Shown: one piece after another, positions 23,762 through 32,471 of the stretch | Position numbering within the stretch: position 1 is the first letter of the stretch | Layout: the number at the start of each line of letters is the position of its first letter | Assembly: GCA_021531385.1 (NCBI GenBank) | Contig: JAFBIR010000002.1 | Span: 1 to 64,000 of the forward strand | Length of the DNA stretch: 64,000 nucleotides | Source: Parabacteroides distasonis | GTDB lineage: Bacteria > Bacteroidota > Bacteroidia > Bacteroidales > Tannerellaceae | Reading direction: 5' to 3' | Notes under the pieces: generated by a model | Databases searched by the model: none | Told to the model about the DNA's origin: nothing | What the model saw: only the letters and a program-made list of their open reading frames with translations | Made by a program: the position numbers and the translations under genes

Positions 23762-24739
23762 TTATTTAACGAAAGGAGCGTTCTCTAAATAAGCAGCGCA
23801 ATCTTTAACACCTGCAAACTGCGTACGTCCGTCAGGCATCTTCTCCAACTCTACGAAATAGTCTTGGATACCATTTGCGTACATCTGCTTGAAAATCATC
23901 TCAAAGTTCATCATACCGCTCTGACCAAATACGGCCCGATCCTTGATATGAAGCACCTTGATGCGATCCGCATGTTTCTGCAAATACTCAACCGGATCAT
24001 TCTGACCCATCACTGTCCAATAAACATCCATCTCGAAATAGACCTTGGAAGGATCTGTATCACGCAACATCAAATCATAAATTTGATCGCCTACCTTCAT
24101 GAAAGCCGCAAACGGATTGCCTTTCAGCTTCGCTTTCTGCTCTTCTGTAGCCACACGATTGAACTCCATGTTATGGTTGTGATAACCAAATCCGGTAGCG
24201 ATACCCTCAGCCTTGATCACATCAGCGGCCTGGTTAAAGACATCACATACCAATTTGGCGTCATCATGATTCTCAATGCTGGGCATCATGGGCTGAATCA
24301 GGTATTTGCAACCCAACTTAGCATGGTCAGCCGCTGTGGCTTTCCAATACTCCATGATTTTCGGGGTAAGCTCCTTGGTATATTCCCGTACGAAAGGCAC
24401 ACCTTCCACACTGGGATTCACATGTGAGCTGACGATCTTCAAGCCGGCATCCTCTGCCATCTTCTTGAACTCCATCATATCGACCTTGCCAATCTTTCCC
24501 TTGCCATAGCCTGCCAACTCCAAACGCTCATAGCCCATGGCCTTCACCTCTTTCAAGCGAGCGGGTAGATCGTTATACAACTCCTGTTGCAAGGAATAAA
24601 TCTGCAAGCCAAAGCTCTTTGATGCGTGAGGCATAGGTACCTCTGCCCCGGTAGCGGCAACCGCTGCGCTCGCCTTGCCTGCCAGCAAACCACCAGCAGT
24701 CATCAACGAGATATTTTTCAAGAAATCTCTTCTAATCAT
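23762..24739 (-). CDS. Exported sugar phosphate isomerase/epimerase-like protein (xylose isomerase-like TIM barrel)
   Basis: 325 aa with a Tat-type signal (RRDFLKNISLMTAGG, then AGKASAAVAATG). The mature part is an AP endonuclease 2-like TIM barrel with metal-ligand-type segments (SSHVNPS, GFGYHNHNMEF, EMDVYW, LHIKDR). Family members isomerise or epimerise sugars or act on 3-keto-glycosides. It lies directly downstream of a Tat-exported Gfo/Idh/MocA oxidoreductase, a pairing consistent with periplasmic oxidation and cleavage of a sugar or glycoside. The substrate cannot be read from sequence. Confidence 0.85.
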   Translation of the reverse strand: MIRRDFLKNISLMTAGGLLAGKASAAVAATGAEVPMPHASKSFGLQIYSLQQELYNDLPARLKEVKAMGYERLELAGYGKGKIGKVDMMEFKKMAEDAGLKIVSSHVNPSVEGVPFVREYTKELTPKIMEYWKATAADHAKLGCKYLIQPMMPSIENHDDAKLVCDVFNQAADVIKAEGIATGFGYHNHNMEFNRVATEEQKAKLKGNPFAAFMKVGDQIYDLMLRDTDPSKVYFEMDVYWTVMGQNDPVEYLQKHADRIKVLHIKDRAVFGQSGMMNFEMIFKQMYANGIQDYFVELEKMPDGRTQFAGVKDCAAYLENAPFVK

Positions 24740-24776
24740 AATTCTGAATGATAAATAATAGGTGATTAATTACAAA

Positions 24777-24832
24777 TTATGGATTATGAATACACCTAAA
24801 CCCGGAGGTTATCCTTGATTCATAATCCATAA
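24777..24832. repeat. 15-bp perfect inverted repeat between the two Tat-protein genes
   Basis: TTATGGATTATGAAT (24777-24791) and ATTCATAATCCATAA (24818-24832) are exact complements around a 26-nt loop. It lies between the oxidoreductase stop and the isomerase start on the minus strand. It is A/T-rich and without a T tract, so it could be an mRNA processing or stability element or a small mobile relic. Confidence 0.6.
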
Positions 24833-24863
24833 CTATATTAGTTAGCTGCGAAGCAGCCTCATT

Positions 24864-26315
24864 TTATCCCTTGCAGCAATACGGCAACTTATACGGGTTG
24901 CGATATTGATACCAGTACAGGCGGTGGTTCTCAGCCTCCTTGTCACCGTCGAAGCTCAATGTAGCCGGATTCCATTTAACCGGACGACCCAACTCACGAG
25001 CGATGTTCTGCAAGCAGCAGAGTGTATTCGTGCTACAACCAACCTCTACCGGAGCGATCGGGTTCTGACGAGAGCGAACGCAATCTACGAAGTTCTGCAT
25101 GTGCGGAGCGCTTGTCTCGAAGTTCTGCGGAGCCTTACCATTCTTCTGGCTCTCTTTCAACTTCTTCATATACTCCTCATACATCTTCTTGCGCTCCTCC
25201 GGAGTCATCATTCTCGGGCGCTTGTCAATAAGATTCTTCAAATCAGCGGGGATCTTAGACTGATCAGAGCAGTTGATGTAGCCACGAGCTACCTCGATCC
25301 AACCCTTATCACCTACGAACTTGATACCCTGTGCATCTGGATTATCCTCCAAGTAGGGCTGCTCCGTCATGATGATGCCATTCGCATAGCGCATAGTTGA
25401 ATACTTCGTGCCATTGTATCCCTTCGGTGTGAACTCAACCGGACCTGAACCATCCATACCGATGGCAGCCTGTGCGATATCGAACATGTGCGCACCCCAG
25501 TCAGCGGTATAACCGTTACCAGTCTCTTGATACCAACGCCATGCACCCCACAGTTTCTCATTCTCTTCCGGATCCAAAGAGATAGGAGGACACAAATCGG
25601 GATGATAGTGGATCTTCGGATCATTCAACGGACCCATCCACTGGTTGAAGTTCAAGTTGGCGGGAACCGGCATCTCCGGGAGACTCAGTGGCGTAGGCGG
25701 CTCACCTACACGTGCGTAGATCTTCTCTACGTGACCAATAGCACCCTCTTGACACATCTTGATCGCAGCCTGGAACTCTGCGCTTGAACGCTGCTGGCTA
25801 CCTACCTGCAGCACACGACCGTTCGCACGTACAGCTTTCACCATAGCCAAACCCTCAGTGATGGTATAAGCTAACGGCTTCTGGCAATATACATCCTTAC
25901 CCGATTGACAAGCATGAATCGTAGCCAAAGCATGCCAGTGGTCAGGTGTAGCTACCTCAATAGCGTCAATATCCTTACGAGACAACAAGTCCTCATAGAA
26001 CTCATACTTATCACAACGCTCATTCATTCCCTTTTGTTTCTGCCACTCAGCGACACGACGACGGAAACGCTCTGTCTTCATCGTGTCCACATCACAACAT
26101 GCAGCTACCTGTACACCCGGACATGCTGCAAAACCCTTGAAATCAGACAATGCCTGCTGACCTAAGCCAATGAAACCTAAGACAACGCGATCGCTCGGTG
26201 CGATACGAACACCATCCATTTTCCAACTGGGAAGAATTGTTAAACTTGCCAAACCTAAAGCGGAAAGGCCCAAGAATTCACGGCGGCTTACGCCTTTCTT
26301 CGTGCTATCCTTCAT
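24864..26315 (-). CDS. Tat-exported Gfo/Idh/MocA family oxidoreductase
   Basis: 483 aa with a Tat motif (SRREFLGLSALGLASLTIL). The NAD(P)-binding Rossmann start is LGFIGLGQQALSDF (near 48), and DAIEVATPDHWHA and YCQKPLAYTITEG are the classical GFO_IDH_MocA strings. The C-terminal domain (ENEKLWGAWRWYQETGNG) fits the extended glycosidase-like/oxidoreductase group common in Bacteroidetes. It probably acts on sugars in the periplasm with a tightly held cofactor. It has its own promoter (26369-26376). Confidence 0.9.
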   Translation of the reverse strand: MKDSTKKGVSRREFLGLSALGLASLTILPSWKMDGVRIAPSDRVVLGFIGLGQQALSDFKGFAACPGVQVAACCDVDTMKTERFRRRVAEWQKQKGMNERCDKYEFYEDLLSRKDIDAIEVATPDHWHALATIHACQSGKDVYCQKPLAYTITEGLAMVKAVRANGRVLQVGSQQRSSAEFQAAIKMCQEGAIGHVEKIYARVGEPPTPLSLPEMPVPANLNFNQWMGPLNDPKIHYHPDLCPPISLDPEENEKLWGAWRWYQETGNGYTADWGAHMFDIAQAAIGMDGSGPVEFTPKGYNGTKYSTMRYANGIIMTEQPYLEDNPDAQGIKFVGDKGWIEVARGYINCSDQSKIPADLKNLIDKRPRMMTPEERKKMYEEYMKKLKESQKNGKAPQNFETSAPHMQNFVDCVRSRQNPIAPVEVGCSTNTLCCLQNIARELGRPVKWNPATLSFDGDKEAENHRLYWYQYRNPYKLPYCCKG

Positions 26316-26368
26316 GGTAAAACTCCTTTTTTATTGTTAATACTAATAATGGTCTGAGAATTATGCGC

Positions 26369-26376
26369 CAAAGATA
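26369..26376 (-). promoter_or_regulatory. -7 element of the Gfo/Idh/MocA gene
   Basis: CAAAGATA on the plus strand is TATCTTTG on the minus strand, a perfect TAnnTTTG, about 54 nt before the ATG at 26315. The -33 element is not clear. Confidence 0.6.
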
Positions 26377-26417
26377 AACATAAATCTAATATGTTCGTCA
26401 GATTGATGTGTTTTTTT

Positions 26418-27206
26418 TCAAAAAGCATAACCAAAGCCGACATTTAGGTAGATGGGATACATGCCAAAGGTGATTGTGTCAAAATCAGACTGAAAAATAT
26501 CGTTCAAGCCCCACGTCAGATCCGCAAAGACAATCAAGTGCTGAAACGCACGCCATTCCATGCCTGCCTGCACGCCCCACTGAAACTTACGCACATCGTT
26601 AGAGAAGTCATAAGAGGCCTGATTATCCCCTGAAAATTCCACCTTCGTTCCGGTTGGATTGATCTCCCGCAAATAGCCCTCATAGACATAACCGGAGAAC
26701 CCTCGGTTGGTAGCTACAGAGAAATAGGGACCGGCCGAGAAACTAACCCGCTGGTTCAATTGGTATAAAGCAGTCAATGGCACTGTGAAATAGGCATTCT
26801 CCACCTTGGTTTGCACGCCACCGGTCCAGTTTCCACGTAGCTTCTCACCTCCATTGCCAATAATCTCCATGCCGTAATTTTTGACGGTGGCTTTAGTTTC
26901 CATGCCTTTGTTCTCCAAACGCAAGCCCAACATCATACCCCAACGCCGTTCCGTTCCAATCCATTTCTTTATGTCACCCTCCAAAGAGATACAGAGCAAG
27001 GGATTATAACTGTCAATCGATCGAATCTCACGGGGTAACGGCAACGGAGAGGTTCCTCCCACATTAAAACCGGCTTTCACGGTATATTCCCAACCATGTT
27101 GTGCTAAGCTCACCACCGCATTATTACGTTCCTGTTGCGCATGAGCTACCGCGGTACACAACCACAATGCTATACCTATATATATTATATGGATTGCTCT
27201 TCTCAT
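26418..27206 (-). CDS. Outer-membrane beta-barrel protein
   Basis: 262 aa with a signal peptide (RRAIHIIYIGIALWLCTAVAHA) and repeated amphipathic strands (WEYTVKAGFNVGG, AYFTVPLTALYQLNQRVSFS, YLNVGFGYAF at the end), matching small Bacteroidetes OmpA-type or porin-family barrels. The final aromatic residue is typical for barrel insertion. It starts 14 nt after the PCMD fusion gene and is likely in the same operon, a common pairing of PCMD lipoprotein and barrel. Confidence 0.8.
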   Translation of the reverse strand: MRRAIHIIYIGIALWLCTAVAHAQQERNNAVVSLAQHGWEYTVKAGFNVGGTSPLPLPREIRSIDSYNPLLCISLEGDIKKWIGTERRWGMMLGLRLENKGMETKATVKNYGMEIIGNGGEKLRGNWTGGVQTKVENAYFTVPLTALYQLNQRVSFSAGPYFSVATNRGFSGYVYEGYLREINPTGTKVEFSGDNQASYDFSNDVRKFQWGVQAGMEWRAFQHLIVFADLTWGLNDIFQSDFDTITFGMYPIYLNVGFGYAF

Positions 27207-27220
27207 CTTCTATGCTTGAT

Positions 27221-28609
27221 TTACTCGTTATTCTCCGCATGTATAATCTCCACCTCATCAATCCAAAGGGTGCTGCCTTCCGCTCCACTGAACACATCTC
27301 CCTCAATGCTGGAAGAGAAGACGATCGAGAGTTGATAGCCACCTTGCGCCAACTTCTCCTTATCAACGACCTTCCCCGGTTGCATTACGAAGGGAATATG
27401 GAAATGGGTCCACTCGTCCGTCTCTTTCTGATCACTGATCTGCGCAATGGAAACCAAGTTCGGACTGGTCATGAAATTAAAGCCATCCAAATACTTCACC
27501 TCATCATCCGTCTCAAAAAAGATCGCATAGATATTGCACTGATCTCGTTTACCCTTGACCTCCTCGCCTCCAGACATAAACTTTTCACCTGCCTTATATT
27601 TATAGTAACCACTGAGGTAAGTCGGTACAGATTCAAAAGGTCGCCCCATCTTAGAAGCACGACGACCATCAGGAATCGCACTCAACACATCAAAAGTACC
27701 GATAAACAGATTGCCGGCTGCCATCGGCATATTCAGCATATTACCAAAATCTCCGGTACTACGTGTCACCAACTTCGCACATTTTCCCTTATAGCCAGCC
27801 TCATCTTGCATCGTAGGATAATCATAAACCCCTAAGTTAATATTGGTCAAGGCAAAGCCCGCATTACCGCTCGCCCAACTGATAGAATCGCCATTCGACA
27901 AGATGTCATAAAAGATCTGGTAACGGCCATTGGTTGGCTCCATCGTAATCTGTTCAAAATGATATTCAGTGCTGATACCAGACACGATACAGCGTACTTG
28001 ATAAGTCTTGCTCCATTGCTTGTCTTCTGAAGTGACGACATAGGTTTGCGGCGTGGAAAAGTCACGTGCCGTCCCGCTTTCAGGGGTTATAGTTGCGCCC
28101 TCTGTTAAAGTAAATTGCGGCGCTAACTGAGTAATATCCGCATCCGCCCTCACCAATAAAGTGACTGATTCATTGGTGATCTCAGGTTCTGCCTTCAATA
28201 CCTCACCAGGCACGACACACGTCAAAATATCTGCCTCCGCATTGGGAGCCTCCGCTCGAATACAACCTGAAAGTCCCCAAAGACACAGCAACCCGCACAC
28301 AGCATGATCCCAAGGATACTGCCGTTTAGGATTACGCGGGAACCATCCTTTACGCACCCGCTCTTCCTGTTCGAACAGTTCTTTGATTGTCCAAAAGGAG
28401 GAAAACGCAAACACACCACAAAGCGCAGACAGCATCAGGTTGTCCACAACCAGGGAGGCTGCTAAACCGGCCAAACCTAATAACAGGAAAATCCACCAAC
28501 AACGCTTGCCCCAATAATACTCAGCCTTCACCACCACTGGGTGGAACAAGCCAATAATCAAAAAGGTAGCTATCCCGATCAGGAGGCCATCAAAATGCAA
28601 TAAATCCAT
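27221..28609 (-). CDS. DUF4491 membrane domain fused to a PCMD-domain lipoprotein-like protein
   Basis: 462 aa. Residues 1-98 look like a complete DUF4491 protein: three hydrophobic helices, ELFEQEERVRKGWFPRNPKR. Without a stop the frame continues through CGLLCLWGLSGC, which looks like a lipoprotein signal and lipobox, then an Ig-like segment (about 130-215). A PCMD (putative carbohydrate metabolism) domain follows (YHFEQITMEPTNGRYQI, GYYKYKAGEKF, SLWIDEVEI-type end). These are normally two proteins, so this is either a real in-frame fusion or two genes joined by loss of a stop codon. A GTG inside the junction could still serve as a separate lipoprotein start. Confidence 0.7.
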   Translation of the reverse strand: MDLLHFDGLLIGIATFLIIGLFHPVVVKAEYYWGKRCWWIFLLLGLAGLAASLVVDNLMLSALCGVFAFSSFWTIKELFEQEERVRKGWFPRNPKRQYPWDHAVCGLLCLWGLSGCIRAEAPNAEADILTCVVPGEVLKAEPEITNESVTLLVRADADITQLAPQFTLTEGATITPESGTARDFSTPQTYVVTSEDKQWSKTYQVRCIVSGISTEYHFEQITMEPTNGRYQIFYDILSNGDSISWASGNAGFALTNINLGVYDYPTMQDEAGYKGKCAKLVTRSTGDFGNMLNMPMAAGNLFIGTFDVLSAIPDGRRASKMGRPFESVPTYLSGYYKYKAGEKFMSGGEEVKGKRDQCNIYAIFFETDDEVKYLDGFNFMTSPNLVSIAQISDQKETDEWTHFHIPFVMQPGKVVDKEKLAQGGYQLSIVFSSSIEGDVFSGAEGSTLWIDEVEIIHAENNE

Positions 28610-28702
28610 AGCACTACATTTACGTTACTTTTTGAGCAACAAATAAAGGCCATGCCTTGTTCAGACACAGCCTTCATCCATTTATTCTTCGCAAAGGAAA
28701 TC

Positions 28703-29080
28703 TTAGTTCTTATTCTCGTCAGCAGAAGCAGCGGGAGCCTCCTCAACGGGAGCTGCCGGTTGTTGCGCTGTACCAAAATCAGGAGCAATTGTATTGGGAT
28801 CAATTGCAACTGCGTCATTGACCTGCTGCTTAATCTCAGACTGATTCGTATTTTCTGAGCGGGGAATGAAGGCTGTGATGACGATGCTCAACACAACTAC
28901 AACCCCTGCCAATGTCCAAGTTGCCTTCTCCAAGAAGTCTGTGGTCTTACGCACACCCATGATTTGGTTAGAAGAAGAAAATCCTGAAGCCAAGCCTCCA
29001 CCTTTTGAATTCTGGATCAGCACGATCAAGATCAACAGGATAGAAGCGATCAAGATTAAAATAGAAATAAATACGTACAT
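28703..29080 (-). CDS. secG: Preprotein translocase subunit SecG
   Basis: 125 aa. Two membrane helices (residues 1-22 and 53-73) flank the SecG signature QNSKGGGLASGFSSSNQIMG, followed by a Glu/Ala/Pro-rich C-terminal tail as in other Bacteroidetes SecG. It is part of the SecYEG channel. Last gene of the sigma-54 activator-lptE-TPR-secG operon, 9 nt after the preceding gene. Confidence 0.93.
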   Translation of the reverse strand: MYVFISILILIASILLILIVLIQNSKGGGLASGFSSSNQIMGVRKTTDFLEKATWTLAGVVVVLSIVITAFIPRSENTNQSEIKQQVNDAVAIDPNTIAPDFGTAQQPAAPVEEAPAASADENKN

Positions 29081-29089
29081 TTTTGTTTA

Positions 29090-29854
29090 TTATTTTTTAG
29101 TGTTAATAATCAGTTTTTCCAAGAACCTAATTTGGTCTGCAAAGTAACTATTTTTTTCTGGATATTTCAAGCGTAAGTTTTGAATTATTTGCAACGCCTT
29201 CTCATATCGCCGCTGTTTGATGTAAATCCGGGCTAATGTCTCGGTCAAGCACGACTCTTCCAAGCTTTTGGGTTGCTCCTCCAATTGACGAATCGATTCA
29301 GGCAATACCTCCTGCGCCTCTCCTTTTTCCTCCATCAAATTCCGGTTACTTACTAAATGAGGTTCATTGGCGATAAAGGAATCGATCAATTCCTGATGAC
29401 GCAACTTGGGTTCATCTACCTCTTCCCCTTCAACAACCGTGGATTGTTGCTCCCGCAACAGCGACCAATGCAGATAATCTGACGATGCAGAAGGTTGAAA
29501 AAGCAATGGAGCATTCGATTGCTCCTCCTCCGCATGATCCGTCAAGAAGGCGTCAATCAAGGAAAAGCTATCCGACGCAGGAGATTCTGCCAAAGGCTGC
29601 TCTACTACCTCCTGCAAGGTCTCTTCCCCTGTCATCCAAAGGAACAGGCTTCGTCGATCAGGCACACGAATAGCCAAACGCCCCAACGCCTGCGAGAATG
29701 AGGGATCCTGTAATTTTTCCAAGTTCTTCAGATAGAGCATTGTAGCTAAAGCGAAATAGGGATAATCCTCTACCAAAGCATGTAACTCCGGCAATGTCTC
29801 CACCGATAAAGCCGAAGGCTCCTCCAAATAGTGATTAAATGCCTCTCCCGTCAT
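29090..29854 (-). CDS. TPR-type hypothetical protein
   Basis: 254 aa with no signal. The C-terminal part (about 205-250: SCLTETLARIYIKQRRYEKALQIIQNL split over two helices) is one tetratricopeptide repeat. The N-terminal half is helical (LPELHALVEDYPYFALATM). It occupies the conserved slot between lptE and secG in Bacteroidales. Function unknown; a protein-protein role is likely. Confidence 0.75.
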   Translation of the reverse strand: MTGEAFNHYLEEPSALSVETLPELHALVEDYPYFALATMLYLKNLEKLQDPSFSQALGRLAIRVPDRRSLFLWMTGEETLQEVVEQPLAESPASDSFSLIDAFLTDHAEEEQSNAPLLFQPSASSDYLHWSLLREQQSTVVEGEEVDEPKLRHQELIDSFIANEPHLVSNRNLMEEKGEAQEVLPESIRQLEEQPKSLEESCLTETLARIYIKQRRYEKALQIIQNLRLKYPEKNSYFADQIRFLEKLIINTKK

Positions 29855-29857
29855 GTT

Positions 29858-30364
29858 TTACCAATTGGCTACCGTCGCATTATACACCTGGTCCACAATC
29901 TCCTCTATAATCTCCGCACACAAAGAGCTTTCCACCTGCTGCAACATTAAATTGCTATCAAACTCACGATAGGCCGAGAATGATTGCTCAAAATCCTCAT
30001 CTGGATTCGTATTATTCATATAACGTACCCGCACTGTGATAGTCAAACGTGTTTGAGAGGCCAACGCATCCTCCTTCACTGCCATCGGAGTAAAGTCATA
30101 GCCTGTCACCTCGCCCTCCAAGGCCAAATCCCCATTCGATGTCACCTGCTCCAATCGAGTCTGACGAATATAGATATCTTTCAACTCCTCTGTGAACTCT
30201 GGCGCTAAAGTAGGATTCACATAAGACGCTTGGTTCGTGAAATCGCTGATCATAATCGTTTTCACCTTCGTATAGTCGATCGAGGCTCCATTGAACTTAT
30301 AGGAGATCGAGCAAGCGGTCGCAATCAGCAAACCCAAAAAGACCAACAGGTTACGCATACTCAT
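29858..30364 (-). CDS. lptE: LPS-assembly lipoprotein LptE-like
   Basis: 168 aa. Signal peptide with lipobox LIATAC (Cys at about 18), then the LptE-type fold (YKFNGASIDYTKVKTI, LALEGEVTGYDFTP). It likely plugs the LptD barrel that places LPS in the outer membrane. The ATG overlaps the TGA of the upstream regulator gene (ATGA), showing translational coupling. Confidence 0.85.
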   Translation of the reverse strand: MSMRNLLVFLGLLIATACSISYKFNGASIDYTKVKTIMISDFTNQASYVNPTLAPEFTEELKDIYIRQTRLEQVTSNGDLALEGEVTGYDFTPMAVKEDALASQTRLTITVRVRYMNNTNPDEDFEQSFSAYREFDSNLMLQQVESSLCAEIIEEIVDQVYNATVANW

Positions 30365-31584
30365 TCCAAATTATATTCCTTTATTTTCCGGTATAAGGTG
30401 CGCTCAGAGATTTTCAGATCAGCTGCGGCATTCTTCCGTCGGCCATTGTGCCGCTCTAACGCCTTCCGAATCATATCTTTCTCCACCTCTTCCAACGAAA
30501 GACTCTCCTCCTCCACGTCTTCAGCATCCTGTATAGAAGGATGAATCGAATGCACCGGAGATTGGATTGGCTGCGAGATAGTAGTAGGTGTGGTGATGTG
30601 AGAAAGATTACCAACTGAGGCCGACAAATCGTGCATATCAGATGTCATCGGGATCTGTCCGCTCATGATCTCATGCACTAACTTCTTCAACTCATTCACA
30701 TCTTTACGCATATCGAAAAGCACCTGATAAAGGATCTCCCGCTCACTATTGAATTGCTTTTGCTCTTGATCCGTCTTCACCAAAACAGGCAACTTCTCCA
30801 CCAACACATTCGGCAGATAGAGGCGTAAGACGTCTGCCGTGATCTCTCGTTTCTCCTCAATCACAGAGATCCGCTCGGTAACGTTTTTCAACTCACGCAC
30901 ATTACCCGGCCAACGGTAGGAGAGCAACAATTGGCGGGCATCTTCCTCCAAACGAACTGGCGGCATCCGGTATTTCTCCGCACAATCACTGGCAAATTTA
31001 CGGAACAACAAGATAATATCCTCATTACGCTCACGCAAAGGAGGCACCTGAATAGGAACCGTATTCAAACGGTAATAGAGATCCTCTCGAAACTTACCCT
31101 CTTGCACCGCCTGCACCAAGTTCACATTGGTAGCCGCAACAATCCGGACATTGGTCTTTTGCACTTTCGAGGAACCCACCTTGATGAACTCTCCAGACTC
31201 CAATACACGGAGCAGACGTGCCTGTGTGGGAGTAGGCAACTCACCCACCTCATCCAAGAAGATCGTACCCCCATCGGCCACCTCAAAATAGCCTTTACGA
31301 TCAGCCAAAGCCCCTGTAAAAGAGCCTTTCTCATGGCCAAACAATTCAGAATCAATCGTGCCTTCTGGAATGGCGCCACAGTTCACCGCAATATACTGTC
31401 CATGTTTACGCTGGCTAAACTGATGAATGATTTGCGGAAACGTCTCTTTTCCTACACCACTCTCACCGGTAATAAGCACCGACAGATCGGTTGGTGCCAC
31501 TTGCAATGCCACATCAATGGCCCGATTCAAGCCACTGTGGTTACCAATGATACCAAATCGTTGTTTTACCTGTTGAATATCCAT
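30361..31584 (-). CDS. Sigma-54-dependent-type transcriptional activator (AAA+ and Fis HTH)
   Basis: 407 aa. It starts almost directly with the AAA+ domain: Walker A GESGVGKE (near 40), the sigma-54-contact loop GSFTGA (near 92; G-S in place of the usual G-A), and Walker B GGTIFLDEVGE. The C-terminal Fis-type HTH is NAAADLKISERTLYRKIKEY. There is no receiver or sensor domain, so it must be controlled in trans or be constitutively active. It is translationally coupled to lptE, TPR and secG, a standard Bacteroidales arrangement. Confidence 0.92.
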   Translation of the reverse strand: MDIQQVKQRFGIIGNHSGLNRAIDVALQVAPTDLSVLITGESGVGKETFPQIIHQFSQRKHGQYIAVNCGAIPEGTIDSELFGHEKGSFTGALADRKGYFEVADGGTIFLDEVGELPTPTQARLLRVLESGEFIKVGSSKVQKTNVRIVAATNVNLVQAVQEGKFREDLYYRLNTVPIQVPPLRERNEDIILLFRKFASDCAEKYRMPPVRLEEDARQLLLSYRWPGNVRELKNVTERISVIEEKREITADVLRLYLPNVLVEKLPVLVKTDQEQKQFNSEREILYQVLFDMRKDVNELKKLVHEIMSGQIPMTSDMHDLSASVGNLSHITTPTTISQPIQSPVHSIHPSIQDAEDVEEESLSLEEVEKDMIRKALERHNGRRKNAAADLKISERTLYRKIKEYNLE

Positions 31585-31629
31585 CTGTACCCCTCCTATT
31601 ATGATTTACAAATACACGTTCTGTCCTTT

Positions 31630-32457
31630 TTATCGCTTCGCCTCGTAGGTGCGCGCATACAGGAAGTCGGCCAACTCCTCATCGGTAGGAACCGCAGCAA
31701 TCACCTCCGGTAAGATTGGGTCGCCGATATAGACATGGGCTGTCTGTCCCCGCTTATTGAATGCCTCTGTCGGAATCCGCAATGTACGGATCTTCCAGCT
31801 CACGCGTCCTAACCAATAGAAAAAGGAACTGTTTTTACAGTCAAAATAGACCGGATAAACCGGCACCTTCGCTTTACGCACCAGACGAATCACACTGCGT
31901 GCCCAGGTTAAGTCCCGAATATCTTTGGCCTCTTTATTGTAAAAAGAGATTGCCCCCGCCGGGAAGAAACCCATCGGATGTCCCTCTTTTAATCGTTGCA
32001 AGGAAAGACGCACCCCATTGACATTCGCCGGATTAGCGCCTCGCTTATGGGAATCAGGCACCACGGAGATGAAATTATCCTCCATCGCCCCAATCTTGGT
32101 CAGCACACCATTGACCATCACCTTAAAGTCGGGACGACGGCTAGCAAAAATATCAATCAACATAATGCCATCCAACGAGCCGATCGGATGATTCGACACG
32201 GTGATAAAGGCTCCTTCCGGCAGACTGTCCAACAATTCAGCACGATGCACCTCATACTTCAAATCAATCACATGATCCTGCAAAAGCGCTGTCGTAAAAG
32301 CAGAGCCACGCAGATCACAATGGCGGGCATGTACCCCGTTCACCGTCTCCACATTCAGCCATTTCAGCAGCTTCTTACCTAACCAAGTGCCCACTCGTCC
32401 CTTGAAAAAGGGAACCATCTCCTGCAAGTCATAGATGTCAACCACGCTCTTCTTCAT
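31630..32457 (-). CDS. Lysophospholipid acyltransferase (hemolysin/PlsC-like)
   Basis: 275 aa from the preferred ATG at 32457 (KKSVVDIYDLQEM). The longer frame to 32523 would overlap the upstream gene. The acyltransferase motif is NHPIGSLDG (His and Asp catalytic), followed by FFPAGAIS (phosphate-binding) and PVYPVYFD. It resembles the hemolysin-like acyltransferases used for glycerophospho- or aminolipids in Bacteroidetes. Final gene of a four-gene lipid-type set. Confidence 0.85.
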   Translation of the reverse strand: MKKSVVDIYDLQEMVPFFKGRVGTWLGKKLLKWLNVETVNGVHARHCDLRGSAFTTALLQDHVIDLKYEVHRAELLDSLPEGAFITVSNHPIGSLDGIMLIDIFASRRPDFKVMVNGVLTKIGAMEDNFISVVPDSHKRGANPANVNGVRLSLQRLKEGHPMGFFPAGAISFYNKEAKDIRDLTWARSVIRLVRKAKVPVYPVYFDCKNSSFFYWLGRVSWKIRTLRIPTEAFNKRGQTAHVYIGDPILPEVIAAVPTDEELADFLYARTYEAKR

Positions 32458-32471
32458 ACACCAACCCGTTT

